A DNA stretch of 64,000 bases from Oenococcus oeni DSM 20252 = AWRIB129 (GTDB lineage Bacteria; Bacillota; Bacilli; Lactobacillales; Lactobacillaceae): contig NZ_AQVA01000001.1 in NCBI RefSeq assembly GCF_000372485.1, positions 293,129 through 357,128 on the forward strand, read 5' to 3'. The translations under genes were made by a program, and so were the position numbers. Shown here piece after piece: positions 7,044 through 14,239 of this stretch (positions are counted from its first letter, which is position 1; each line of letters opens with the position of its first letter). A model generated the notes under the pieces. It was not told where the DNA came from and did not search any database. It saw only the letters and a program-made list of their open reading frames with translations.

Positions 7044-8600
7044 ATGGATTACATGATTGGCGTCGACCTCGGAACAACTAGTACAAAGTCGGTACTATTT
7101 GATCTAAAGGGCCATATAATCGCCTCTTCGAGTAAGGGATATCCGCTTTATCGCGACAAACCGGATATGGCCGAAGAAGATCCGGTCGAAATTTTTGAAG
7201 CTTTGATTGATTCTCTCACGGATGTTGTTCGCGCTGGAAAATTAGAGAATGACGATAAGATTCTCGGCGTTTCTTTTAGTTCTGCAATGCATTCGCTGAT
7301 TGCTTTTGATAAAGATTGGAAGCCGTTAACTCGCGTGATCACTTGGGCCGACGGACGAGCTTTTAAATATTCCGAACAATTAAAAGAAAGCGGCGTCGGC
7401 CAGGAAATATACAGCAAGACCGGCACGCCGATTCATCCAATGGCACCTTTGAGTAAACTTTTGTGGCTCAAAAACGAACAACAGGATATTTATAAAAAGT
7501 CCAAGCATTTCCTTGGCATCAAGGAATATATATTCCATCGTTTGTTTAAAACAAATAAAATGGATATCTCGATTGCTTCAGGAACCGGCCTTTTCAATAT
7601 TTTCAATTTGGATTGGGATCAACAGGCCTTACAAATTACCGGACTGTCTAAAGATCAGTTGCCAACTCCGGTTGAACCTTATGAAATCGAACGTGGTATG
7701 AGCAAAGAATACGCTAAGGTGATCGGCATTCCGGTTGATACTCCATTTATCTATGGCGCTGGTGACGGTCCGTTATCAAATCTTGGCGTGAATGCTATTC
7801 AGCCAGGGGTTGCTGCCGTTACGATTGGTACTTCCGGTGCGATCAGGGTTGTTACAGACAAACCAAAAATAGATCCAAAAGGACGTACTTTTACTTACGC
7901 CCTTGATCGCAATCATTGGGTTGTCGGCGGTCCGGTTAACAATGGCGGTGATGTCTTTCGTTGGGCTCGCGACAATCTTTTTGATGCCGAAAAATCAACG
8001 GCTGCGCTTTTAGGTATCGATAGTTATGATTTATTGACTGAAATAGCTTCGAAAGTTCCGGCTGGTGCTGATGGTTTGCTTTTTCATCCTTATCTCGGTG
8101 GTGAAAGAGCACCGATTTGGGATGCCAATGCGCGCGGATCCTTTTTTGGCCTGACGCATTATCATACTCGTGCTCATATGGTACGGGCGGTCCTTGAAGG
8201 AATTATCTTCAATATTTATATGGTCGCCTTAGCCCTGGAAGAAGTAGTTGGCGAGTTGAAATCGGTTCAGGCAACTGGTGGATTCGCTCATTCGGCTTTA
8301 TGGCGGCAAATGCTGGCCGACATTTTCGAACAATCCGTGACCGTTCCGCAGGAGATCGAATCCGGTGCTTTGGCAGCGACGGTTGTTGGACAAAAAGCTT
8401 TAGGCTTAACGGACAAAATTGAAAACATATCTGGCATGCTTGGCGGTGCTGAAACGTACAAACCAAATCCAGAAAATTACGAGACTTATCGTGAACTTAC
8501 ACCAATTTTTATTCGCTTGAGTCGTCAATTACAGACGGAATACGAAAACATTGCTAATTTCCAGCGTGAACATGTTCACATTAAACTAACGGAAAAGTAA
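7044..8600 (+). CDS. gntK: gluconokinase (FGGY carbohydrate kinase)
   Basis: A 518-residue FGGY-family sugar kinase. The N-terminal ATPase fold begins with GVDLGTTSTKSVLFD (phosphate 1 loop) and the second domain has GTIGTSGAIR-type and GGFAHS..WRQ motifs typical of gluconate/xylulose kinases. It should phosphorylate D-gluconate to 6-phosphogluconate, which enters the phosphoketolase pathway of a heterofermenter. A strong AGGAGGA ribosome binding site precedes the ATG. The gluconate assignment is supported by the GntP-family permease that follows 34 bp later. These two genes separate nusG from rplK. A related sugar as substrate cannot be excluded by sequence alone. Confidence 0.88.
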   Translation: MDYMIGVDLGTTSTKSVLFDLKGHIIASSSKGYPLYRDKPDMAEEDPVEIFEALIDSLTDVVRAGKLENDDKILGVSFSSAMHSLIAFDKDWKPLTRVITWADGRAFKYSEQLKESGVGQEIYSKTGTPIHPMAPLSKLLWLKNEQQDIYKKSKHFLGIKEYIFHRLFKTNKMDISIASGTGLFNIFNLDWDQQALQITGLSKDQLPTPVEPYEIERGMSKEYAKVIGIPVDTPFIYGAGDGPLSNLGVNAIQPGVAAVTIGTSGAIRVVTDKPKIDPKGRTFTYALDRNHWVVGGPVNNGGDVFRWARDNLFDAEKSTAALLGIDSYDLLTEIASKVPAGADGLLFHPYLGGERAPIWDANARGSFFGLTHYHTRAHMVRAVLEGIIFNIYMVALALEEVVGELKSVQATGGFAHSALWRQMLADIFEQSVTVPQEIESGALAATVVGQKALGLTDKIENISGMLGGAETYKPNPENYETYRELTPIFIRLSRQLQTEYENIANFQREHVHIKLTEK

Positions 8601-8634
8601 TCGTTTATTAATTTTTTTGGATTTTGGAGGAAAT

Positions 8635-10134
8635 ATGTCGTCACTTGCAGCTATTACTGTCGATCCGAAAACCGGCTTTTTTTCTTGGCTGGTTAACGGG
8701 TTTAATATTTGGCCTTTCCTGATTTTAGTTTTAGGAATCGCTTTACTTTTAACTTTGATTTTAAAATTTAAAATCAATACTTTTGTTACTTTGATCCTTG
8801 TTTCAATTATTGTTGCTTTCGCTTTGGGAATGAATCCGGCCGGGATTGCTGCGGCAATACAAAACGGAATTGGTGGAACCTTGGGCGAATTGGTTGTTGT
8901 CTTCGGATTTGGTTCTATGATCGGCCGCTTGGTTTCCGATTCCGGTGGTTCTTATCGAATTGCCAAAACTTTGATTGCTAAATTCGGACGGAAAAGGCTC
9001 CAATGGGCGGTTGCTTTTGCTTCGTTTATTATTGGAATTTCCCTGCTGTTTGAAGTTGGATTAGTTGTTTTGATTCCAATCGTCTTTACGATCGCCTTGG
9101 AAGCCGATGTTCCTTTGCTCTATTTGGGTATTCCAATGGCGACCGCCTTGTCGGCGGCCCAAGGCTTTCTGCCTCCTCAACCATCACCGACGGCGGTCAG
9201 CAATCTTCTTGGTGCCAACATGGGAATGGTCTTGATTTATGGAATTATCGTGGCAATTCCGGCGATGATTATCGCTGGTCCTGTGTTTACGAGAATAGCC
9301 CAAAAATATGTACCAAAAGCTTTTAAAATTACCAAGCATCTAGACGCTTTGGGAACAGTTAAGGAATTTAAATTAGAGGATACCCCGTCATTTGGAATTT
9401 CTATTTTGACTTCCTTGATGGCAGTTATCTTTATGGTTATTACAACAATTATTACGATGGTTGTTAATGGTGGAAAAAAGGTTTACACCGGTACGATCGG
9501 TGATGCTGCATGGAAGGCAATGAGAACTGCGGACCAAAAAGGTTATCTGCTTCATCCAACAACTTTTCAGAAAATCATTGCTTTTCTTGGCAATCCTTTA
9601 ATTGCGATGGTAATTGCTTTATTGTTTGCTCTTTGGTCAATGGGACCGCTTCAGGGGCGTTCGATTAAAGATGTTAATAATACATTAACCGATGCTATCA
9701 AATCGATTGCGAATTTGCTGATGGTTATTGGTGGTGGAGCTGCCTTTAAAGGTGTCCTGACTTCCGGTGGAATTTCAACCACAATTGCTCAGGCCTTTGC
9801 TCACTCGTCAATGTCGCCGATTCTGTTTGCCTGGTTGGTTGCTGTAATAATTCGTGTTTCAGTTGGTTCGGCGACTGTTGCCGGAATGACTTCAGCTGGT
9901 ATTGTTGCTCCGATTGTAGCTTCGCAAACAGCTATTAACCCGGCATTTGTTGTTTTGGCTATCGGTGCCGGTTCGCTAGCTGCCAGCCATGTTAACGATG
10001 CTGGTTTCTGGATGTTCAAGGAATTCTTTGATTTGGATGTTAAAGAAACTTTGAAAACCTGGACTGTATTGGAGACTTTGATTTCCGTAGTTGGATTATT
10101 AATGGTTCTTTTGTTGTCGACGATTTTCCACTGA
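8635..10134 (+). CDS. gntP: gluconate permease, GntP family
   Basis: A 499-residue integral membrane protein with about 12-14 hydrophobic segments and the GntP-family features FLPPQPSPTAVS in the first half and GSATVAG and AASHVNDAGFWMFKEF in the second. It imports gluconate, probably with protons. The ATG at 8635 is chosen because a GGAGGAAAT ribosome binding site stands just before it; an upstream TTG in frame (8617) lacks one. It forms a two-gene operon with gntK. I see no strong terminator before the rplK promoter at 10141. Confidence 0.9.
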   Translation: MSSLAAITVDPKTGFFSWLVNGFNIWPFLILVLGIALLLTLILKFKINTFVTLILVSIIVAFALGMNPAGIAAAIQNGIGGTLGELVVVFGFGSMIGRLVSDSGGSYRIAKTLIAKFGRKRLQWAVAFASFIIGISLLFEVGLVVLIPIVFTIALEADVPLLYLGIPMATALSAAQGFLPPQPSPTAVSNLLGANMGMVLIYGIIVAIPAMIIAGPVFTRIAQKYVPKAFKITKHLDALGTVKEFKLEDTPSFGISILTSLMAVIFMVITTIITMVVNGGKKVYTGTIGDAAWKAMRTADQKGYLLHPTTFQKIIAFLGNPLIAMVIALLFALWSMGPLQGRSIKDVNNTLTDAIKSIANLLMVIGGGAAFKGVLTSGGISTTIAQAFAHSSMSPILFAWLVAVIIRVSVGSATVAGMTSAGIVAPIVASQTAINPAFVVLAIGAGSLAASHVNDAGFWMFKEFFDLDVKETLKTWTVLETLISVVGLLMVLLLSTIFH

Positions 10135-10140
10135 TTATTG

Positions 10141-10169
10141 TTGATTAAATTATCAAGTCAGCGTATTAT
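10141..10169 (+). promoter_or_regulatory. promoter of rplK-rplA
   Basis: TTGATT (10141-10146) and TATTAT (10164-10169) are 17 bp apart, 7 bp after the gntP stop. The transcript would have a leader of about 80 nt before the rplK GTG. Confidence 0.6.
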
Positions 10170-10199
10170 TAACTCTGCATGTTTTAAACGATCATGTGC

Positions 10200-10225
10200 G
10201 GAAGTAGCGTCACGGCTACGTTTCC
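10200..10225 (+). promoter_or_regulatory. hairpin in the rplK leader, candidate L1 operator
   Basis: GTAGC (10204-10208) pairs with GCTAC (10215-10219), and the outer GGAA (10200-10203) pairs with TTCC (10222-10225) across a 2-nt bulge. L1 is known in other bacteria to repress the L11 operon by binding its mRNA leader. A two-helix element with an asymmetric bulge fits that, but the exact L1 recognition bases have not been verified here. Confidence 0.4.
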
Positions 10226-10255
10226 ACCGCTAGATTTATGAGAGGAGACATTATC

Positions 10256-10846
10256 GTGGCAAAAAATGTCGTAAAAATTGTTAAATTACAAATTCCAGCC
10301 GCTAAAGCTACTCCAGCCCCACCGGTTGGACCAGCTTTAGGACAAGCTGGTGTTAATATTGGTGAATTTACCAAGAGTTTTAATGCACAGACAAAGGATA
10401 TGGTGGGATCAATCGTTCCAGTCGTAATTTCGGTTTACGAAGACCGTTCATACACTTTTGTATTAAAGACCCCACCGGCTTCTGACTTATTACGGAAAGC
10501 AGCTAAGGTCGACAAAGGTTCGGGACAACCGAATACTTTGAAAGTTGCTAACGTGACTTCAGCACAAATTGAAGAAATTGCTAAGACCAAGCTGCCTGAC
10601 TTGAATGCCGGCAGCCTTGAAGCAGCTATTAACATTGTTAAGGGAACGGCTCGTTCAATGGGATTTCTTGTTGATGGCAAATCCCTTGATCAAGGTGCTG
10701 CCCGTCTGGCAACCGGTGCTGAAATTGCCGAAGCCGAAGCTGAAGCTGAAGCTGAAGGTGCTGCTGCCGAAGCTGGCGTTACGGTCAAAAAAGATGATGA
10801 AGATGCTGATGCAACTGATACTCCAGCGGAAGGGAGCGCTGAATAA
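10256..10846 (+). CDS. rplK: 50S ribosomal protein L11 with acidic C-terminal tail
   Basis: L11 organises the GTPase-associated centre of the large subunit with 23S rRNA helices 43-44. The first ~140 residues are a normal L11: the proline-rich linker region ([20 protein letters not shown]) and the C-terminal RNA-binding domain ending near GTARSMGF. The protein then continues for roughly 50 more residues, rich in Ala, Glu and Asp (repeated AEAEAE, then DDEDADATD), to a total of 196, against about 141 usual. The start is GTG at 10256 with AGAGGAG 8 bases before; the upstream ATG at 10238 overlaps that site and is less likely. Its TAA overlaps the rplA ATG by one base. Confidence 0.95.
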   Translation: MAKNVVKIVKLQIPAAKATPAPPVGPALGQAGVNIGEFTKSFNAQTKDMVGSIVPVVISVYEDRSYTFVLKTPPASDLLRKAAKVDKGSGQPNTLKVANVTSAQIEEIAKTKLPDLNAGSLEAAINIVKGTARSMGFLVDGKSLDQGAARLATGAEIAEAEAEAEAEGAAAEAGVTVKKDDEDADATDTPAEGSAE

Positions 10847-11538
10847 TGGTTAAGAAACACAGTAAAAAATATTTAGCTGCCGCCGAGAAAATCGACCATT
10901 CCAAAAAGTATTCACTTGTCGATGCCGCAACTTTGGTAAAAGATATTTCATTTACCAATTTTGATTCCAATGTTGAAGTTGTATTTGATTTAAATGTCGA
11001 TACAACTAAAGCGGATCAACAATTACGTGGTGCAATTGTTTTGCCGAATGGATCTGGTAATCCAAAAACGGTTGTTGTTTTTGCCGATGGTGAAAAAGCC
11101 AAAGATGCTACTCAAGCCGGTGCTGATTTCGTTGGTACTGATGATTTGATCCAAAAAGTTCAGAGCGGTTGGACTGATTTCGATGTTGCAATCGCAACTC
11201 CTGATCAAATGGCCAAAGTCGGTCGAGTTGGTCGCGCTTTGGGTCCTAAAGGCCTGATGCCAAACCCTAAGGAAGGCACTGTAACGATGGATGTTACAAA
11301 AGCCGTTAGTGATGCCAAGGGTGGTCAAGTAACTTACCGGACTGATAAAAATGGTAATGTTGCCGTTCCGGTTGGAAAAGTTTCTTTTGATAGTGATAAG
11401 TTAGCTGAAAATATCAAAAGTGTTTCTTCAACGATTCTTGGCGCTCGTCCAAGCACTGTTAAAGGAACTTATGTATTAAGTGCTCACTTGGCTTCAACAA
11501 TGGGACCTGGTGTTGAACTTGATGTTTCTTCATTATAA
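10846..11538 (+). CDS. rplA: 50S ribosomal protein L1
   Basis: A 230-residue L1, the protein of the mobile L1 stalk that helps release deacylated tRNA from the E site, and probably translational repressor of this two-gene operon. The signature [22 protein letters not shown] is clear at about residues 124-145. It starts on the TAATG overlap with rplK, so translation is coupled, and ends before a strong hairpin at 11556. Length and composition are normal. Confidence 0.97.
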   Translation: MVKKHSKKYLAAAEKIDHSKKYSLVDAATLVKDISFTNFDSNVEVVFDLNVDTTKADQQLRGAIVLPNGSGNPKTVVVFADGEKAKDATQAGADFVGTDDLIQKVQSGWTDFDVAIATPDQMAKVGRVGRALGPKGLMPNPKEGTVTMDVTKAVSDAKGGQVTYRTDKNGNVAVPVGKVSFDSDKLAENIKSVSSTILGARPSTVKGTYVLSAHLASTMGPGVELDVSSL

Positions 11539-11555
11539 TTAGCAAGTATTTTCCG

Positions 11556-11585
11556 AACGACTTGAGAAATCGAGTCGTTTTGTGT
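11556..11585 (+). terminator. intrinsic terminator of rplK-rplA
   Basis: AACGACTTGA pairs with TCGAGTCGTT (one G-T pair) around a GAAA tetraloop, followed by TTGTGT. The T-run is short but the stem is strong. Confidence 0.75.
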
Positions 11586-11599
11586 ATCATCATTAAAGT

Positions 11600-11706
11600 A
11601 AATATCGTTTTTACCTAAGACGTCGGTTGCCGTAAGGTGTAATTCCTGCCGAGGAAAGCTAAGCTTTTTTATGGCCGCGTCTATTGCGCGGTTTTCTTAT
11701 GTGTAG
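11600..11706 (+). ncRNA. L10 leader (autoregulatory mRNA leader of rplJ-rplL)
   Basis: The 190-bp gap before rplJ holds a compact GC-richer stretch with the purine-rich segments and paired regions expected of the L10 leader, the site bound by L10(L12)4 in Firmicutes. It ends with a terminator-like hairpin, CCGCG (11675-11679) with CGCGG (11687-11691), followed by TTTTCTT. That suggests control by premature termination when L10 is in excess. The assignment rests on position and layout; I could not fold it. Confidence 0.65.
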
Positions 11707-11730
11707 AACTATTTACGGAAAGGATATCTC

Positions 11731-12324
11731 ATGAGCGAAAAAACGATTGCAGTCAAAGCTCAAAAAGTTGACGAAGTTGCTGATATGTTTTCAAATTCCG
11801 TATCGGCGGTTGTTGCTGACGTGCGTGGTTTGACTGTTGCCCAGGCTGATGATTTGCGGGCCCAGCTTCGTGACGAAGGCGTTTCACTCAAGGTTATCAA
11901 AAACAAGATTTTAACTCGTGCAGCTGAAAAAGCTGGTTACCAAGAGTTAAATGATTTGTTCAAGGGACCTTCAGCAATTGCCTTTTCTAAAGAGGATGTG
12001 GTTGCCCCTGCTCGAATTTTAAAGAAATTCAGTGGTACTGCTGATGCTTTGGAATTAAAAGGTGGAGTCATCGATCGCAAAGTTGCGGATCTTGACACAA
12101 TTAATCGTTATGCTGCATTGCCTTCCAAGGAGACTTTGCTCCAGCAATTACTTGCCGAATTCCAGTCACCGCTCCGCAGCTTTATGTACGCAGTTAAAGC
12201 TGTTGCCGAAAAGCGCGAAGCAGATGGTGAAACAGCTGAGACTCCAGCACAGGAAACAGCTAGTGACGATTCAAAATCTACAAAGGCTGAAGCATCCGAT
12301 GCTTCGACTACTGAAAACAAATAA
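11731..12324 (+). CDS. rplJ: 50S ribosomal protein L10 with acidic C-terminal tail
   Basis: L10 anchors the L7/L12 dimers to the ribosomal stalk. The N-terminal rRNA-binding half (VADVRGLTVAQADDLRAQLR, then KVIKNKIL) and the stalk-binding helices that follow are normal up to about residue 160. The protein then carries about 37 extra residues rich in Glu, Ala, Ser and Thr (TAETPAQETASDDSKSTKAE), giving 197 residues against about 165 usual. An AAAGGA site precedes the ATG. rplL follows after 34 bp in the usual order. The tail parallels that on L11. Confidence 0.96.
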   Translation: MSEKTIAVKAQKVDEVADMFSNSVSAVVADVRGLTVAQADDLRAQLRDEGVSLKVIKNKILTRAAEKAGYQELNDLFKGPSAIAFSKEDVVAPARILKKFSGTADALELKGGVIDRKVADLDTINRYAALPSKETLLQQLLAEFQSPLRSFMYAVKAVAEKREADGETAETPAQETASDDSKSTKAEASDASTTENK

Positions 12325-12358
12325 AGCGCAGAATTAATCTGCATATTGGAGGAAAAAC

Positions 12359-12724
12359 ATGGCATTTGATAAAGATGCAATTATCGCTTCTTTGAAAGAA
12401 GCTTCAATCCTCGATTTAGCCGACTTAGTTAAGGCAATCGAAGACGAATTCGGTGTTTCGGCTGCTGCTCCAGTCGCAGCAGCCGGCGCTGCTGGCGACG
12501 ATGCTGCAGCTAAAGATTCATTCGATGTTGAGTTAACTGAACCAGGACAGGCTAAGATCGGTGTTATTAAGGCCGTTCGTGACGCAACCGGCCTTGGTTT
12601 AAAAGAGTCTAAAGACTTGGTTGACGGTGCACCATCAGTTATTAAAAAGGACTTGAACGAGTCTGATGCTAATGACTTGAAGTCAAAGCTCGAAGCAGCC
12701 GGCGCTACTGTTACCCTTAAGTAA
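12359..12724 (+). CDS. rplL: 50S ribosomal protein L7/L12
   Basis: A 121-residue L7/L12. It has an N-terminal dimerisation domain, an Ala-rich hinge ([19 protein letters not shown], about 33-52) and a C-terminal factor-binding domain with [21 protein letters not shown]. Multiple dimers on L10 recruit translational GTPases. The ribosome binding site GGAGGA is strong, as expected for a protein made in excess, and a strong terminator follows. Confidence 0.97.
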   Translation: MAFDKDAIIASLKEASILDLADLVKAIEDEFGVSAAAPVAAAGAAGDDAAAKDSFDVELTEPGQAKIGVIKAVRDATGLGLKESKDLVDGAPSVIKKDLNESDANDLKSKLEAAGATVTLK

Positions 12725-12738
12725 TTTAAGATTTTTTT

Positions 12739-12766
12739 AAAACCGCTTAAGCGGTTTTTTTGTCTC
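12739..12766 (+). terminator. intrinsic terminator of rplJ-rplL
   Basis: AAAACCGC (12739-12746) pairs with GCGGTTTT (12751-12758) around TTAA, followed by more T. The A-run upstream also makes it usable in the reverse direction. Confidence 0.9.
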
Positions 12767-12802
12767 TTAATTTCAATTTTCCTCAGGATATAATGAAGAG
12801 AT

Positions 12803-13039
12803 ATGAAAGAAGAAAGATCGATTAGAATTCTGGCTCCGGTTGCAGGCAGAATTACTGATATTCAAGTTAAGCAAAAAGAGAAGGTTAATGCTGGTGATGT
12901 TATTGGCACATTGAGTGTTAATAATGTTAAAAACGAAATATTGAGTGAAACGACCGGGATTATTTCTTCAATTAATGTCAATGTTGGAGATCGAGTAATT
13001 GCAACCGATACTTTGTTTGAAATAGCGAGCGATGAATAA
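12803..13039 (+). CDS. small stand-alone biotinyl/lipoyl-like domain protein
   Basis: A 78-residue protein that is one biotinyl/lipoyl-type domain: an LAPVAGRITDIQVKQKEKVNAGDVIGTL half, the hairpin turn VNNVKNEI, and a second half GIISSINVNVGDRVIATDTLFEI. The lysine of the turn sits where biotin or lipoate would be attached, but the context is NVKN and not the biotin AMKM or lipoyl DKA motif, so modification is uncertain. It could be a carrier domain or an adaptor without cofactor. A TATAAT lies 8 bases before the ATG with no proper ribosome binding site. Its 3' end overlaps the methyltransferase gene by 8 bp. No carboxylase or dehydrogenase gene is nearby. Confidence 0.7.
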   Translation: MKEERSIRILAPVAGRITDIQVKQKEKVNAGDVIGTLSVNNVKNEILSETTGIISSINVNVGDRVIATDTLFEIASDE

Positions 13040-13646
13040 AAAACAGGAACAATATTTTACAAATCAGCCGACTTCGGCACATGATTTGCATACAATTAAT
13101 TTTAATTTTGCCGGCAGGGAACTTATTTTCAAAACAGATGCCGGTGTTTTTTCAAAGTTAAGAGTGGATTTTGGTACGAAGGTTCTTTTGGAAACTATTC
13201 ATAGCCATTTTCAAGAACTTCCAGACGGAAAAATTCTCGATCTCGGTACCGGTTACGGACCAGTCGGTATCAGTCTCAAAGCGCTTAAGCCAGATTTGAA
13301 GATTGATATGGTTGATGTCAATCAGCGTTCTTTAAATTTGGCAAAAAATAATTTGGAACTGAATGATTTTTCAGCGAATGTTTTTCAGTCCAATATTTAT
13401 GAAAATGTTACTGGCAGTTACGCAGCGATCATTGTTAATCCACCAATCAGAGCCGGGAAAACCGTTGTTACCAAAATGCTTGTAGAAAGTAAAAAGCATT
13501 TAATCAACGGAGGCATAATTTTAGCTGTTCTCCAGAAAAAGCAGGGAGCGCCTTCAGCCGAAAAGAATCTTAAAAATACATTTGAAAATGTCGAAATTCT
13601 AAAACGCAATAAAGGTTACTATGTCTTACAATCAGTCAATGACTGA
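13032..13646 (+). CDS. class I SAM-dependent methyltransferase, RsmC-like
   Basis: A 204-residue single-domain methyltransferase. It has the SAM-binding motif ILDLGTGYGPVGI (about 70-82) and the catalytic NPPIRAG motif (about 136-142) that marks guanine N2-methyltransferases of 16S rRNA (RsmC/RsmD/Trm type). This short form without a duplicated domain is common in Firmicutes, where it is often found next to tadA, as here. The likely target is a guanine in rRNA, but the exact base cannot be read from sequence. It overlaps both neighbours, so the three genes are probably co-transcribed. Confidence 0.82.
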   Translation: MNKKQEQYFTNQPTSAHDLHTINFNFAGRELIFKTDAGVFSKLRVDFGTKVLLETIHSHFQELPDGKILDLGTGYGPVGISLKALKPDLKIDMVDVNQRSLNLAKNNLELNDFSANVFQSNIYENVTGSYAAIIVNPPIRAGKTVVTKMLVESKKHLINGGIILAVLQKKQGAPSAEKNLKNTFENVEILKRNKGYYVLQSVND

Positions 13647-14091
13647 AGAATTCATGCAATTGGCCTTAAAGCAGGCCCAGACGGCTTTTGATGAAGGAGA
13701 AGTCCCAATTGGGGCGGTCTTGGTTAAAGATAACCAAGTGATTGCAGCCGACCATAATCGAAAAGAACAATCCGGAATTGCTACGGCTCATGCCGAAAAA
13801 TTAGTAATCGAAGGGGCTAATCGTTCTCTGGGTGACTGGCGTTTGAATGATTGCTCCTTATTCGTGACTATCGAACCCTGCGTTATGTGTTGTGGAGCTA
13901 TCATTCAAAGTCGAATTCCAAGATTATTTTATGGAGCCGCCGATCCGAAATTTGGTGGTGTTTCTTCACTTTATCATTTGTTGGAAGATAGTCGCTCAAA
14001 TCATTTTGTCGAGGTATATCCGGATGTTTTGGCCAAACAATCGGCTAATTTAATGCAGGATTTTTTCAGAAAGCTAAGAAAAAATCAATAA
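13621..14091 (+). CDS. tadA: tRNA-specific adenosine deaminase TadA
   Basis: A 156-residue zinc deaminase that converts the wobble adenosine of tRNA-Arg(ACG) to inosine. The zinc and proton-shuttle residues are intact: H57-A-E59 and PCVMC with Cys87 and Cys90. The start at 13621 has AAAGG five bases upstream; an internal ATG at 13639 that overlaps the previous stop is an alternative. The gene overlaps the methyltransferase by 26 bp. Confidence 0.95.
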   Translation: MSYNQSMTEEFMQLALKQAQTAFDEGEVPIGAVLVKDNQVIAADHNRKEQSGIATAHAEKLVIEGANRSLGDWRLNDCSLFVTIEPCVMCCGAIIQSRIPRLFYGAADPKFGGVSSLYHLLEDSRSNHFVEVYPDVLAKQSANLMQDFFRKLRKNQ

Positions 14092-14239
14092 GAAAGCAGA
14101 ACTGCATTGTTGATTGAAAGAATCCATTCCCTGGAAGAGATATATAATGTAGCTGAATACTGATCTCGATAAATTGTCTCATTTTGGTATCTATTATTAG
14201 CAGCGATAGTCTTTACTGTTTGAGGAGTTTTAATTTAAT

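Noticed and set aside
14092..14239. Riboswitch upstream of the P-type ATPase
   Set aside because: The 148-bp gap shows only a small GCAG/CTGC hairpin and a TATAAT; no conserved riboswitch motif was seen.
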